Assembly: GCA_001179505.1 (NCBI GenBank)
Contig: CDMY01000688.1
Coordinates: 62,001 to 126,000 of the forward strand
Length of the DNA stretch: 64,000 nt
DNA from: Vitrella brassicaformis
Taxonomy: Eukaryota; Sar; Vitrellaceae
Direction of reading: 5' to 3'
Below the pieces are notes generated by a model, which saw only the letters and a program-made list of their open reading frames with translations, made no database searches and was not told where the DNA came from. Made by a program: the position numbers and the translations under genes. Below are positions 21,456-36,400 of this stretch, piece by piece (positions within the stretch are counted from its first letter, which is position 1; every line of letters starts with the position of its first letter).

Positions 21456-23069
21456 TCACATCACTGCCGTCTGTCTCATGAATCTCGGCAGCATGCCATG
21501 GGGGTCAGCAACACGGCGATGCGCCTGTGCGTGTGGCAGACGAGAAGCTTCGTCACTGACGAAATCTGCACCGACCACCTCCCACACACGCTGCATGACA
21601 TGACATTAATGACATGACCCAACACACACATACAAACACATACACACCGCCGACCTGACTGACCTGCAGCGACATGCCGGCATCGAGGAAGGTCGCCCCC
21701 ACAAACACCTCATACAAGTCCGCCAGCTGCTTGACGCGCTCACGTGACAGGCCCTTGGGCAAGCCGCCATGAGGGGGGTACTGAAACACACACTCGGGGG
21801 GCTCGGCCATCCGCAGCACCTGCTCCACGGCGAGGCCGTGCTTTGTCAGTCTCCGCCACATGTGCAATGCCAGAGCCTCGTTGCTGACAGCGTCGTTGCA
21901 GCGGGACATGTCGACGGCCGACAGGCTGCTACTGCGTGTGACGCCTGATTGTGTGGCTAAGTGGATGGACAGCAGGTCCAGTACGCTGTCACCGAGAAAC
22001 TCCACTGCATCGTTGTCGGGCTGGTGGAGGGTTCGCTTAGGGTGTGGTCTCCTTCGGGCTGTCTCCAGCCATGACTTGTCCGCAAAGACGTGACCCCACA
22101 TCAGCTCAACAGGATCATCGGTGGTCGCCGTGAGTGTGGCAGCTCCATCCCTAAGCCGTTCTCCCGTAGGCAGCCAGCCACACCGCCCACCAATGTCACT
22201 GTCCCTCCTCAGTATTCGGTCGATGAGCACGATAGCAGCCGAGAGGCCACGATGGAGGTCGAGCTGTCGAGGGGACTCTCTTGCCCCAACTAAACCACCA
22301 CCTTTAATGTCCCATACGTTTGACCAATACGCGGCTCCCAGCAGCGCCTTCATCTGCCGCTGCCCCTGTGTCGAACTGCCATCATCACTGGTATGAGGAG
22401 GAGGCACCTGATCGGTCGCTGCGGGCTGCATCAGTAATAGCGGCCCCACGCCCATTGCCGCCCTTCCGTGGAGCACCTTCCTGAGCTCCCAACACTGATT
22501 GGTCAGCTTGGCCGCTGTCTCCTTTTTGCCATGATCAGAGCTCTTAGTGAAGGTGTCCACTGCAGAGACGAGCTTGATGAGCATTGCACCGATGGACGAG
22601 AGAGTGGTGGCGGCACCAGTCGAGTGCCGTGACTGAGGGGCATGGCCATCGATGGCTGCACAAACAAGACGGCGGTCGAGCAGAACGGGCGGTGCGCTGC
22701 TGTCCGTGGCTGCAAGGCGCTCCAAGAGGGCGCTGTGGACGTCGCGGCTTCTGATGGTTGGCCGACGCATTGCAGCAGTCTCCCCTCCGTCACCTCCTTG
22801 GTCCAGACCCACCTGATTGATGGATTCAATAACCACAAACCAACCACACACGCATCAAGGAGCATCCATCATTCCTTCATCCGTACCTTAGAATCCGATG
22901 TGAAGGTCCTCGACTTGGTCAAGTACAGCGGCCCAGGCGAGGGCAAGACGCCTGCATTCATCGCTGCGGCCATCGTTGGTGTGTAGCACAACCGCGCGAT
23001 GAGTCCAGGTGCAAACGAAATCTCCAATCGAGCTGCGCAACCCAAGATCTTGCCTCCGCTGCGCGTCAT
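21456..23069 (-). CDS. Ribonuclease III domain protein, probably organellar
   Basis: Exons 23069-22887, 22812-21664 and 21590-21456 join in phase 0, 488 residues. The C-terminal third is an RNase III fold: NDAVEFLGDSVLDLLSIHL matches the signature ExLGDxxL, and LADLYEVFVGATFLDAGM supplies the second Asp/Glu pair, so the metal-binding residues look intact and it may cut double-stranded RNA. There is one RNase III domain, no visible dsRBD, and a long unassigned N-terminal half (about residues 60-240). The N-terminus is basic and low in acids (MTRSGGKILGCAARLEI), compatible with a mitochondrial or plastid presequence, so organellar rRNA processing or a ribosome-associated role is plausible. Divergent from the SZT2-like gene. 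Confidence 0.75.
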
Positions 23070-23329
23070 ACGGCGCGTGTCGGCTCATCTCGGAGGATCT
23101 CAAAGCATCGCCGATCGGCAGATTGCGAGCTTAGCTCAGGGAAAGCCCTGCTGGAAGCTTGAGAGTATCTCTGACACAAAAGGTGGTAAAGATTGTTTGC
23201 TGATGAATACACACACACTTTGCTGATGAATCTGAAGGTGACGAGATCAGCCGCGCGAGGCGCAGTCACGTGACTGACGTCGAGATCTGTCAAGGAGGCG
23301 CTGATCTATCTTATCTATTATGTGAGGAG
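23070..23329. promoter_or_regulatory. Head-to-head intergenic region, RNase III / SZT2-like
   Basis: 260 bp between the two start codons. AT content rises locally (TATCTTATCTATTATG near the SZT2-like start). No recognised factor site. Confidence 0.35.
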
Positions 23330-24453
23330 ATGGAGAGCATCAGGGAGGATCCATCGCCGGTGTTCATGGCGGTCGGCATGGCTGACGAGACGGCGGAGCT
23401 CCGGCCGCGGACTGAGTCGCATGTGACGGACAGCGGCACCCATGCTCCGCTGCCGAGTGATGACACGGATGAGCTGGCGGAGGTGGGATTCTTCGTGTCT
23501 GACGAGGAGCGGCTTTCTTGCTTCGACTTCAGCTTGGCTGACCGGTGCTTGCATCACCTCTTTCTGCTGCACTCGCCATGCACCGTCGACTACAGCGGCC
23601 GGTCGGTGCTGCTGCCGTGGACACGACAGGTGTCGTACCTGCGGCCCATCTACGCGATTCCCCTGGTGGCTGATGAAGACCATTCAACTGGGATTGAGGA
23701 GTACCTTCTGACGCAGCGGTGTCGGTTTTCGTATCTGTACCCCTCGTACAGCCTGGTGCTGGTGCTCGACCTCTCGCCCAGCCTCAATGTGGTCGACACG
23801 TCCTTCAGCAAGGAGAACAAGTACAGCGGTAACTACCTGCTCGACTCGCTGGGCCCGTGCCTTCTCAACACGCTCAAGGCGCTGGTGCAGCCCATGTACG
23901 TCTACAGCGATGCGGCCAAACGCACAATCGCCTTCGTCCCCAACGTGACGGTGTCGATATTGGCGCAGGGGGTGCCGACCTTTCCGGTCGTCACGCTGGT
24001 GCACGGCCTGAGACTGACCTATGAACGGGTATACGGCAAGCCACCGCCCAAGTGGCAGTGTGATGAGGACGGCTACGGTGATGGTGGTGGGTGTGAGGAC
24101 TCTTCTTCTTGCGACGTGAGCTGGCTTCACGCGCTGCATGACCAGCTGGACCACGTGATCGCCGAGACCTGCAGATGGGCACAGCAGTACAGAAATGAAG
24201 AACAGGTGAGAACGAGTGAGTGGCAGGCAGGCCTACTCTATCGAATCGATCGCTGTGTACACCTCTGTGCGCGTGTGTGTCTATGCACTCATTGATCCAT
24301 TCAGGCTGGCGTGGCGGACGGATGCAGCCGCGACTTCCACCCGTGTCGTTCGGAGCTGTGTCACGCCACCGCACTCGACACCTTCATCAAAAACGCATTC
24401 CACGTAAGCAGCCAGCCAGCCCTAGCTACTGTGTCGACCAATCGGTTGTCAGC

Positions 24454-24485
<32 letters not shown>

Positions 24486-27400
24486 GCGTGTGTGGTGTGG
24501 TGTGGTGTGGTGTGGTGTGACTGAAGGCGCTGAGCCTGCTGGTGGAGGAGGGCGGCGGCTCGTGTGCGCGTGGCGTGGTGCTGCTGACGGACGGTGTGGT
24601 GAGCATCCCGCGGCAGATGCACTACGACAACATACTGATGCACTGCAACAACGCTGACATACAACTCAACATCGTACAGGTCAGTCAGTCATCACAAACA
24701 CACCAAATCACAACACACCGGTCCATCGCTCATCCCACTGCTCGTCTTTCCTTCCTCTGTGTTTTGCAGGTTGGCGGCGGCTTCTCGCCATACAGTCCGA
24801 TGGGCAACGTCAGCGACCGGGACGCACTCCAGTTCATCGCCAATGCTGCCGGACAGGGCCAGCTCATACAAGTGAGTTGATTGCATCTGTTGATGTGTCT
24901 TAAGACGAGTCTCTTCTCTCCTACTGTCTGTGTGTCAGGACTCTGATATAGCCCAGATGGTAGAAGAGGCGGAGAAGTCACCGATGCAGCCCTCCGTCAT
25001 CCGCCGGCCACAGTCATCGCCAGCACTCGACGCCACCCCGCTCCTGCACAGCGCATCAGTCGTGCTCGCGCACCCCTTCGCCACCGCCCCGACCCACCTC
25101 TCGCCCTCAACCACCTTCGACGGCGGCCCCATGCAGGGCGTCAGTGTGAATCTGCTGCAACGAGCCGTCTTCTGGCGCTACTCGGCTCTCACCGCGCCAC
25201 AGATGGACGATGAACAGTCTCCCCCACTGCCCGCCCTTGTGAGTCTTCCCAGCGATCCCTTGAAGCCCGGCAAGCCACCGCCATCCCCGGCGCTCCGCCC
25301 ATCGCCCAAGGCCCAAGGACGCTTTGGCTACCGGCATCATCTGAAGCGGCTTGGCTGTAAGGTTGAGGCCTTTCAGCCCATCCGGGGCCTCCCCCTTCGC
25401 CCTTTGTCCAGGCATTCGACATACATCGAGTCACTTCCCTTTGGCGAGGGGCCCGACTTCACCCGACGGCCCGTCAGCATGTCCAGTGTTGCGGTTGACA
25501 CCTTCCCGCTGATCACTGGTACGCCAACAGCAGCCGGGGTGGAGACAGCTGACGAGCGCGATGCGAGATTGGCTGCCATCTCTTGGATGAGGGCGCCCCA
25601 CGGACATCAGCATCAGAGGCGGCGTGCGGCCATGTCGGTGCGTGGCGAGTGGAGTCGGCTGAAGGACGGTGCCAGGATGGAGGACGACGGCCCCGCCACG
25701 GCTGACGAGGAGGAGAAGTACGTCTACAGCGAGTACAAGCTGACCGGCGTCTCACTGGTGCACATCATCAGCTGCCGCGTGCGTGAGGGCTTCCATCTCG
25801 AGAGTGCCCAGGTCCGCACCAACGACGGGCGGGGCGGCGTCGCCGCCCTCCACACCACCCCGCACTCCACCTCCCTCCACCCGATCCGCGAGACCTCCAG
25901 CCACTCTGACTCCCTCCTCTCCGTCGGATACCAGTCGTGGCTGCACATCAAGTTCTGTCTGGCCTGGCGGCCCATGTTCTACATCTACTACACTGTGGTG
26001 GTGCGGCTGACCGGCGGTGGGAGCGAGGGGGGCGAGCTGCAGGTGACGCTGGCCCTCAAGATGCCGTCCAAGGAGTACGTCAAGCAGATGAAGCAGAGGC
26101 ACCTCCTCTCGCAGAGTGGGGCGGGCGGCAGCAGGGGGTACTTTGCCTTTGGGGGGTGGGGACACGGTGAGCGCAGAAAGCATCGCATCCACGAGAAACG
26201 ATGCAGGATGCATAGATGGCGTGCGTGTATGTCGCTTCCATTGCATTTGTCAGGCCGCGACAGGGTGTCGGGTGGTGGGCTGAATCCTCCTCACTACTCG
26301 TCGTACAAGCAACAAGACCAGTTCACTTTGCAGATCGAGAATGTGCTCCAAGGCATCTACTTCGTCGACGACCAGCTGACCAGAATCCAGCTGGCACTAC
26401 AGAGAGGGAGAGAACTGCCAGGGGAGCTGGCGGACCTGCTTGCCCTCCCTGCTGCTCACTGGCACCACCATTTCCACATCAGGTCATTCACACTGCTCTG
26501 CAACAACCACAGCCACAGCCACATGCAGCAGACCAAGGCCAGCTGCTCGCAGCCCATCCCCCTGCCCCTCCCCCTGCCCACGCCGACCTTGATGACGCGG
26601 GAAGGTGTTGTGAAGGTGGTGCAAGAGTGGGCGCCGATCCAGCTGCAGAAGGACTTTCGATACGCCAGGCTGCTGCCGTCCACTGCCAGTGAGAGTCTTC
26701 TCTCCGACCACTTTGTGGATTTCCTTCTCGCCTGCCCCAACGCGACGTTCTTCCAAGAGCCGCATACACACGGCTATGGGCCGGCAATGGCGCAGTCCAT
26801 CTGCATGGTGGAGGTAGAGGACGACAGCATGGCCTCGCTGTGGGTCATGGTGGGCTTCCTCGGCGCGTCACCGGTGACGGCATCATCCGCCATCCGAGAG
26901 CTGCAGCGGCGGCTGAATGCGCAGCCAGTGATACCGGGATCGCCATCGACAGCCCTATCCATGGATTGTGTGAATGGTGTTGGGCTGGTTGTCGGCCCCT
27001 CTGTCGGGCAGCTCTTCCCTCTCGATCACCACTACCCGCCCCGCTTGCCATATGTCCCGCGCATTCACGGCTTCCCTTTCCCTCCAACACGAGGGCCACC
27101 CACATCGTCTCACTCCCACCACCACCGGCGACACCAGCCTGGAGCGTCGCTGCTGCATCGGGCTGTGTCCGCCCAGCTCACGGCCGAGGACCTTTCGCGA
27201 TTTGGGCGGCTCCTGCTTCCCATTGCTCTAGGTCTGGACGCCCAGGCGGTCGAGACAGAGAGGAAGAAGAACCAAATGGCGCGGGCCTTTGGGAAGGACC
27301 GTGCCCGGCACTTGTCGGCGGTGGGAGTAGTGTCGCCGGCCGACAGTGGGAGTGAGATGTCATCAGCGTCTGGAGAGGGGCGCAGAGAGAGAGAGAGGGT

Positions 27401-30400
27401 TGTGTCGAGGCATAGGAGCTTCCACACGTACCAGCCGTCAGACGCCATGCTCGCGGTGAGGAGACAACACACACGGAAGAGTGACTTGACAGACCCACTC
27501 TCATCCACCTGTGCGTGACCTTCAGCACTACTACTTGCGGTCATCTTGGAGCTGGACGGTGCCCTACGGCCCAGGCCGCCTCAGCGACGTGCTGTCAGAC
27601 GTCTGCCACAACATCATTGGACAGCGGTCGAGCGAGGGGTGGCTGCTCGTTGCCGCCTCGCACCAGCCGGGCGGCCACTCCATCCTCCTCATGTGGACGA
27701 AGCGGTTCCCCACCGCACAAACCAGACAGCGGGCCATGAGAATACCCAGACAGACCGATGCGTCAACTCTCACCACTGAGGCAGCGGAGGACTCGCCATT
27801 GACTGTGGACACGACAGGCTTCGATGAGGTCACTGTGAGCATCGACGACGGGCCGGTCGCCCCACGGCCGCCAACACTGACGATCGAGGGCACACAGCCA
27901 GATGAGGCGGGCATCTGTGGAACGACGAGCGTCTTCTTCCAGGTGCTCATCAACATCCCCCCGGCAGACAGCACCAGCCCCACGACCGACCCCGCCGGTG
28001 GCCACCGGCAGTCCTCGCCGGTCCCCGTGTCACCTCACATGTACCACCACCACCAGTACGTGCAGCACGATGCTGCAGCTGCAGCTAGCACGGCGAGGGA
28101 GGGTGGTCAGCTGCACCTGCTGACCTCCCTGTTTGTGGAGCCTCATGCGGGAGGTGTCCGGGATGACAGGGGCGGCATCTGCGCGGCGCCGCTGGTGTTC
28201 TTCGAGGCTATCGGTCAGATGGTGCGGTCGATGGATGCGCTGCTGCTGCGGTGCGTCTCCACAGTAGCCGTCACGGAGCTGTGTGCCGGCATCAAGCGGG
28301 AGGGAGGCGAGAGCTGCCCCCCGGTGTGTCAGAGCCTGCCCCGTGCACCGACGGAGCCGCCGGCCAGTGGTGCGTGCTCGGATCCCTCCATCGAGGCCAT
28401 GCCACCGGCTTCCATTGCCCGCAGCATATCCCCCGCCAGCTCTCCCCGGCCGGCTGACGTCGGACACAACGCCATCATGGAGGTGACCGAGTGGACGTAC
28501 GTGGGCGCGCACACGGCCACACACCTCACGCAAGCTGCGGAAGAGCAGCCGAAGATGGTCCACCGCGCCGACCGGCGGCCTCCCCTGCCCCCCATCATCC
28601 CAATCAGGACCGGCCCCCATGCGCATCCGATGAGCCCCACATCGCCGCTCTCTCGCGTCAACAGCACCGCCAGCATCACGTCTGTGGGAAGCTTCTGCAC
28701 ACCCAAAGGCCTTCAGTCGCCTGCAGCAGCAGTGGCAGCCCGGCCGCTGACTCAGGTGACATCACTGCCTCAACTGATGGAGGTGGGCGAGGCGGCGGCC
28801 GTGATGAGGAGGGAGACCAGCATGATGGCGCTGAGGGTGCAGCAGCAGCAGGAGGCGGTGGGGGAGAGGACGGGTGAGCGTGGTGAGACTGAGATGGTCA
28901 CGTACCGGCATGAGCAGCAGCTGGGCAGCCGCTGGTGCGAGCTCAGCGGCTACCTCCTCTCTCTCAGCCCCGATGAAGACGGTGGGCACACGAAAGCACG
29001 GGATGGACGCACTAGCACTCGTATGTTCGTGTGTCTGTGTGTGTGGTGTGCGTTATGTCTGTGTCAGATTTGGCTTCCCTGCTCCATGCCCGCATCGGTG
29101 GCAGCAAGGTGTACCAGCTGCCCTCATTCCTCCTCTCCCAGGTCGTCCAGCTGCTCACCTCGCGAACCGGGGACAACTCACCCAAACGAAGGAAGAGCCA
29201 GCCAATCAGGAGAGGGGCACCACAGCAGCAGCAGCAGGGGCAAACGGCCAAGCCCGGTGAGCAACATGTCCGGCCCCGCACCTCTGATGACGGCGAGTGG
29301 GTAGGAGTGCAAGACGACGACACACACGAGGGTGACAGCAGCAGCGGTAGCAGCAGCATCGGCCGGATGATGTGCTGGGTGGGCTTCCACTATCTTCGCG
29401 GTTGCGCCTTGTTCCTGCTGGAGGAGTTGCTCGACGAGTTCCTGCTCGAGATGGAGATGCTCGGCACGTGGTCGCTCCGTATCGACCCAGACCAGCAGGT
29501 GCGCGAGGCACAACGGCAGCGACAGAAACGGAAGACCAAGAAGGAGAAGGGATCGCTCGGTGCGAGGAGCGATGCCCACCCATCGCTGACGGTGCATATC
29601 CCTCGGAGGGAGGGCAAGGAGTCGGAAGTGGAGAGTCTGGGTGCCTCCACTCCGGCATCGCTCGCCCCTCCCGCCTCGGCCAAGGACGGTGACTCGCCTG
29701 TGGAGTCCACACCCACACCGCTCTCGTCCACCGACACCATCAAGCCTGCTTCTGGTGCTGGTGCTGGTGGCGACCATGGCCATGGCCATCATCACACGCA
29801 GCCGTGCCACCCCGGTCGCTACTTCATCAAGCTGCTGGAGGGAGGGGGCAAGAAGCAGGAGAGAGACCATGACCACCACCACCGCCGGCACGCGGTGGTG
29901 GTGTACATCCGGTCGCGGCGCAAGTCGATGCGAGACCTTCTCGAGGTGCTCTGCAGCCAGCCAGTGGCCAAGAATGGGGGGCCGCACCACAGCAGCACAC
30001 TGCTGATGCCATGGGGCACGGCAGAGGGTGACAGGGAGCAGAGCAAGGAGGGGGAGCTGTCGCCGAGCAGCTCCGGCTCGTCTGCAAGCACCGAGTCTCA
30101 CCCCTCCGGCACCCCTCACCACCACCATTTCGTCACCAGTGAGGGCGACGCTGCTACGGGAGCGGCGATGACCGTCCAGATCCACATCTGCGACACCAGA
30201 CACATCACCCTGCATCGCGACAAGGCCACGGACAGCGGATTCGGCAGCTACTTCCGCCGCGGACGAGGTGACACCACAGCCGCGTCGAAAGGAGTGGACG
30301 ACACGAGTGAGCGATTCAGAGGCCCGATCGACCACGTCCTGGACAGTCTGATGAAGGTGTATGACTACTTCTACGCCAAGTCCGTCTACTGCCACTCCCT

Positions 30401-33400
30401 GCTGAGCCTCCCGGTAACCGCGGCGGAGCGCGATGCTGCCTTGCGGCTGTGCCACATGAGCAAGGCTGCCGTCCCTCTCCACTCCATTGCGAGCACCATG
30501 GCCGACATCAGCTTGGGGTGCAACGAAGCCGTGGGTGGTGGCATCAGGAGGATCCTGCAGTGTGCCGATCAGCGGCTGCTCACCGTCCTGGCCGACCATG
30601 GCTTCCACCCCTTCCCCGTGTCAAAGGCCAGCTGGCGCCCTCGCCCCTCAGCTGCCAGCCCGCCTCTGACCACCGCCTCCGTCAGAGACGACGCTGTCAC
30701 AGCCAGAGAGCCAGCGAAGGACGGTTCCATGACCACACCAGCAATGGCGGTGGGAATGGGCGTCAGCCGCGAGCACTCCCGCCGCCGGTGGGTGGAGAAG
30801 CGGCAGCGGTCTTTTGCGTGTCTCGACAGAGTGGAGGCTGGGGCGTCGCTCTCGGAGATCTACTTGGCCTTCGACCCTCGCCACGAGACGCGAGCACAGC
30901 GAGGGGTGGGCACCACCCAAGTGTACGAGCGCTTCGACAAGGAGGATGCGCGTGCACTGCTGAAGCAGCCGGTGGTCTTCTTGCGGCTGGACGTCGTGCG
31001 CACCCCCACCCCTTCCCCGCATGCACAGCAGAGTCCGGCCGGGGCCGGGGCCGCTTCCTCGTCGCCGGTGCAGCCGCTCACCTTCGACAGGGGGCTGTCC
31101 ACTGACGTCGCCGAGATGGTGCTCTTCGAGAGCATTCTGCGCGACGAGAGATGCGCGTCATGCAGCGTGCGAGTGACGATGTACTACCTCCATTCCCACC
31201 CTTTCCACCCACACCACTCGACCCCTCACAGGAAGCAGAGCTCTCAGGACACACCGTCGCCCTCTCAGGTCAGGTGGGAGAGAGAGGACATGGTGGATGG
31301 AGGTGGGATGGCGGTGTGTGTGTGTATCAGGGTGGCGTGTCTTCCATGCTGCGGTCGATTACCGACGAGATGTCTGTGGTCCTGAAGGAGGCCCAGCTGG
31401 ACCTCCTCAGGTACACCCTGCCGATGGTGGTCACGGCCACCCAGCAGCCCACCCCGACAGCCCAGGCAGTTCAGATCCGGCCGCCCGTCCCTCCATCAAC
31501 ACTGCTACTACGGCCCCCTTCATCGACTTTCGCCCTGCTGCTGTGGAGACTTCTCTCGTCAACCATGGCCCAGCGGAGGCACATTCCGGCGATTGAGGAC
31601 GTCACCGCGACGAAAGGCTTTGATGAGGAGAGTTCCCATGCCCATTCACCCGGTGCACCCGTCGACACCCCTGTGGCCACGCCGGTGGCTGACAGGGAGA
31701 AAGACCAAAACCATGGACGGCAAACGGACAGGCCACCGTTACCGATAGAGCCCCCTGCACCACGACCTCTGTCATTGCTGCGGCAGTACGGCATCTCACT
31801 GTCGTCTCTGGTGGACAGCCACGGCCAGCGGAAGAAGCACAGCGGTGTGTGGGTGTCGTATCAGCACCCGCTGCCGATATTGCGGGACCTGGTGGGCCAG
31901 GAGGGTTTTGAGAACGTCGTCGGTCTCGGGGGTGTGATGGCGTTGCCACTTATCGACTACGGATGTGAGACCCTTATCCACCTCATGAGACACACCAAGT
32001 GAGCCAGTGACGTGACAGCGGGAGAGACACGCGATCGCAAAGCGCATCGCATCTCGTGTGTCTGTGTGTGCAGCTGTGTGGTGCTGCCTCACGGAAATGT
32101 CCGTCCCCGGATGGCCATCGGGCGCCTCCCAGTGCAGGGAATCGGCGGCGAGATGCTGGTGTGGCTCCCCCAGCCCCCTTCCGTCCGGCGTGAGGCAGAC
32201 TGGCTCACGCACATGCTCGACGGCGTCCTGCTGGAAGGCCTAACCCCTCCCAGCATCAAGGACTCAACACAGAGCCCTGCACAAGAGGAGCCCATCGCAG
32301 ACACACACGCCCCGCTCCCCGCAGACACACAAGGAGCCGAGTACGTCACGGAGTGGGTGGTATTCCAGCTGCCGCAGCGGTGGCAGCTGCTCGACGATGG
32401 CACAAGCAGCCACAAGGCCCGCGGCATGTCCAAAGCGATGCCACGTGCGCCATCCCTGGCTTCCAGCAGCAAGAGCAAGGTCATGACGGCCAGGCCGATG
32501 ATGCGACACGTCGTGAGAGGCGGTGGGAGGGATAGAGAGGCAGCAGACAGTGATAACGCCTTCGCGCCGCCAGTGACGTCACGGAGGGCCCAGATGCAGA
32601 GCAGGTCAAGGTCAAGGTCGCGACAGCACACAGCCACACATGAGGGGGGAGGGGCCGAGACCGAGGAGCCACCAGTCGAGGATGCGACGGTCCACGAGGC
32701 GGCGTCTGTCAAAGCCCTGACCAACCGGCGGCTGCAGCAGCATCCATCGAGGGCCGAGGGCGAGGGAGGCCGCTTGATGCACATCGGCATTGAGGTCTAC
32801 TTTCCCGCCACTGCCGCTGCGTTGAGCAGCAGAGGCGATTTCGAAAGGTCGGTCGTACGGCTGCTGGAGGACTGCTGTGGCTACCTGCAGTGCATGTGGC
32901 GGGCGGTGCTCAAGAGTGCCCTCATGCGCAAGGCCAAGGAGACCGGCCACCTCTCGCCACACATCTACAGGCCTCTCGAGGAGCTCACCGAGGGCGACAC
33001 CCCTCACCGCACCATGACGCCATCCGAGTTCCTCATGCGAGCAATGCAGATGCAGACGGAGGCCATAAGACTCCTTCCGCCGATGCTGCCGCCCTCGGCG
33101 CCACACCCCCTGGCCATCCCGCTGGTCTCGTCGGTCTCTGTGAGGATACCCCGTGTTCTCTATGACGTCAAGATGATTCAGTGGATAACTGGCGAGTCCG
33201 CAGCCGGCAGCCAGGCGGCGCAGGCCCTGGCGCTGCGACACACATCGGCCATGCGCAAGCAGCAGCAGATGGCCGCTAGTGTGGTCCGACATCAACAGCA
33301 GCAGCAGTCGCCGACGGAGATGCCCAAGTCCGCTCTCAGCTCGCTGGCCTTCTACTCGCCCAGTTATCTGGCCTTACACTCGCGACAGAAGCACTTTTTC

Positions 33401-36400
33401 TTCCTGAGGCCGCGATACACCAAGTCACAGGTCAAGCCGGTCAGCATCGATGTCGGCAGTGGGAGGGGTGGTGAGGAGGTGGTGGTGCACCTGTCTTTGG
33501 ACATCCACGGCCTGGCGCCGATCGATGCCGAGGACGTCGGTGAGGTGGAGCGGCAGCTGCAGCGGGACGTCGAGAACCTCGCACTGCACACCATCACCAG
33601 GTCAGTCAGTGAGGCTTGTATGTTGGGTGAATGGGACACAGACGACACGTGCAGTGCACTCGTGTGGTGGTGTGGTCATGCGTGATGCGATGAAGGTATG
33701 GTAAGACCCCCGGGTCGTCTGTCGGTGAGTCAGAGGATGGCGGCCCCTCGTCGATTCCCATCAGCCTGGCGATCGACTTCATCAAGGCCCACGACCCTGC
33801 CCCGGTTGCACAGCTCGCCCTCGCCCTTCCGACGGCCCACCTCTGCCCCCTACTGCTGCAGAACTCCTGTCAGTGTGGTGGTGCGCCACTGAGCCTGACA
33901 CCTGTCCGGTTCTTTGACCACTTCCAAAGGTGTGTGAGCAGCCTGTATGTGATCCTCAACACCAAGCAGCAGGGCCCCCAGCCCCCACAGCCGCAGCCAC
34001 CGCCCGCAGACGTTCCTCCATCGCGAGAGCGTACCCCGCCATCAGCAGACACACACACCGCCACGCCAGCCCCAGCCAGCCGTGACCCGAGCTGCGAGTG
34101 GGACACAGCGACAGACACCGACGGCCAATCAGATGAGGGGCCGTGCATGGTGCTGCTGTACAGAGGACAGCACTTGCGCGACGCCGCAGCGTCCGCCCCT
34201 TCCCTCGCCGCTCTGGGTGCCGACCAGCTGCGGACGGTGGTGGACCGGTGCGGCGAGGGCATCGCCATCATCCAAGTCAAATTCAGCCAACAGGAAGGCC
34301 AGAGGCAGGGGACAGCAGCGCCGCCATCGCGAAGAACACTAGACAGGATGGAAGCATTGTCACGGCTGCAAGAGGGGCTGCGTGTCCACAGGGAGGGCGA
34401 TGAAGCAGTGGTGGAGGTGGAGCCGACATCCGATGGCATGGTTCGTCGCGGCCGCCTGTCGATTGAGGTTTGGGGCAAGCAGGTCCAGAGCTACGAGCTA
34501 CTGGCCACGCTGGAGGCACTGGCATACAGGGCATACCACGAAGCGCTCGCAGAGGTACGGTGACAGACAACCAACGCACCGCCACATCTGTGATTGTGCA
34601 TGTCTGTCTGCAGATGTGGCCGTCGGCCCTGGTGCTCGCCGCCAGCCGACAAGGATGCCCCATGCCGCCCGCCACACTCTCACAAATCGAGCGCTTCATC
34701 TCCAACCACATCGAGGCCGCCCACGGCATCACTCCCGCCTCGACAGGCGATATGCTGACCACAGGGTGGGCATGGCAGACCTTCCACTCCCTCCCACCGG
34801 GTGTCCACTACGCACACACGACGCTCAAGGTGCCACGGCAGCTTCCCATGTGGGCAACGCCCCACATCGTGACGGAACTGGCGAGCATCAACGACCAGCT
34901 CACCATGACGGGCTACCTGACGTGCTGCCAGCGGGTGGTGGAGGAGGCCTCTGAGAGTGAGGGTGTGCAGCGGGGCCCGCTGGTCCGCAGCAGCACTGTG
35001 GACACGCCCCATCAGGGAGGGGGAGACCGGCCAGACACTCGAGACCGCAGCAGAAGCGAAGATGCCACTCCGCAGCAGTGCGAGGAGAAGAAAGATCCAG
35101 GTGGTGAACCCCCCAACATGGCCATGCAGCCGCTGTGCACGGCTGCTGTGGTCCCCGTCTCAGCGGCGTTCTCTCACTGCTTCACGCAGCCAGCAGCTAA
35201 CGACCACCGGCAAGGCGGTGTGTTGGCCATCCCGCCCCCTGATGCTGAACCAGTGCGGCAACTCATGGACAGCCTTGCTACCAGCCACCGGGATTCACTG
35301 TGGACGCTTCTCATCGTCCCTGCAGACAGCTCTGAGCGGCCTCCGGTAGTTTTCGCCACGTTGGGTGCCGACTACGTGTCTGTGCACGCCTTCAACATGC
35401 CCCTGCAGTGGGCGGAAGGGACGGGGAATCGGCTGAAGGAGTCCATCAGCTGGATGTTGCTGCGGTCGGTCTTCTTTGACCAGCTGACCATGTGTGCAGT
35501 GCCGATGATGCCGCACCAGGAGCCGATGAAGGGGCTGAGTGCGTGTGTGACGGAGCTCTTCCCCTGGGTCAAGGGTGCTCAGCACGAGGACGGCGCAGAA
35601 GCGGCGACAGATGACCGCATGCACTCGGTGGGGGGGGATGAAAGGCGTCTGCTCTTCCACCATCGGCTGCTCGACAGATGCTCCGGACTCGCAGACACCC
35701 TCCGACACCCCAAATTCACTCTATTCCAGCTGCCCTTCCCCGTCGCCAGAGCGCTGATCGACTCGCCCACACCCCCTCCCAGACCACCAACAGCCCCCCC
35801 TGCTGACCAGCCGACCTATGAGCAAGCCACACTCGCCCCCAAGTTGCCGGAGCAGATCGAGATGGCCCCTGCAGCGTTGCCTCTCAGCAAAGGTTTCTAC
35901 ACGCCATCTCCTGTCCGGGCGTCGGTGTTCCCTGGGATGAGGCGGCGAGGCCGCGGGCACTTCGCATTTGGGGGCGGAGGGGGCAGGAAGGAGCGGCTGA
36001 CCCCTGAGAGACCTGTGGAGAGTGACACGGTGTCTGTCGCGAGTGAGGGCGACATGGGCAAGGAGGGGAGGCCCATGGTGACCTTTGAGGATATGGTCAT
36101 CGAGCTGGATGACGGTGATATTGAGACCGAGACTGCAGTGGTGGGGGAGGAGGCAGAGACCACTGAGGAAGTGTGGGAGCTGGGCGTTGAGGGCCGGCTG
36201 GAGCACTGGGTGGATCTCACGCCCCTCTACGGCCAAGACGACACTGCTGCTGTCGCCGTCGGCCCTTTCGCAGACCCACGGGAGTCTGCTGCTCCCACAC
36301 CACGTGGGCTGGCATCACTCGAGGCCATGTGCCGGCACCGCGCCCGGCAGACCGCCCTTAGGAGCCTCCTCGCAGCCACACTTGCCAGACACCGACAGTG

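Noticed and set aside
29178-30608. 476-codon antisense frame opposite the SZT2-like gene
   Set aside because: Lies wholly inside a coding exon on the other strand and is Leu/Arg/His-rich shadow sequence.
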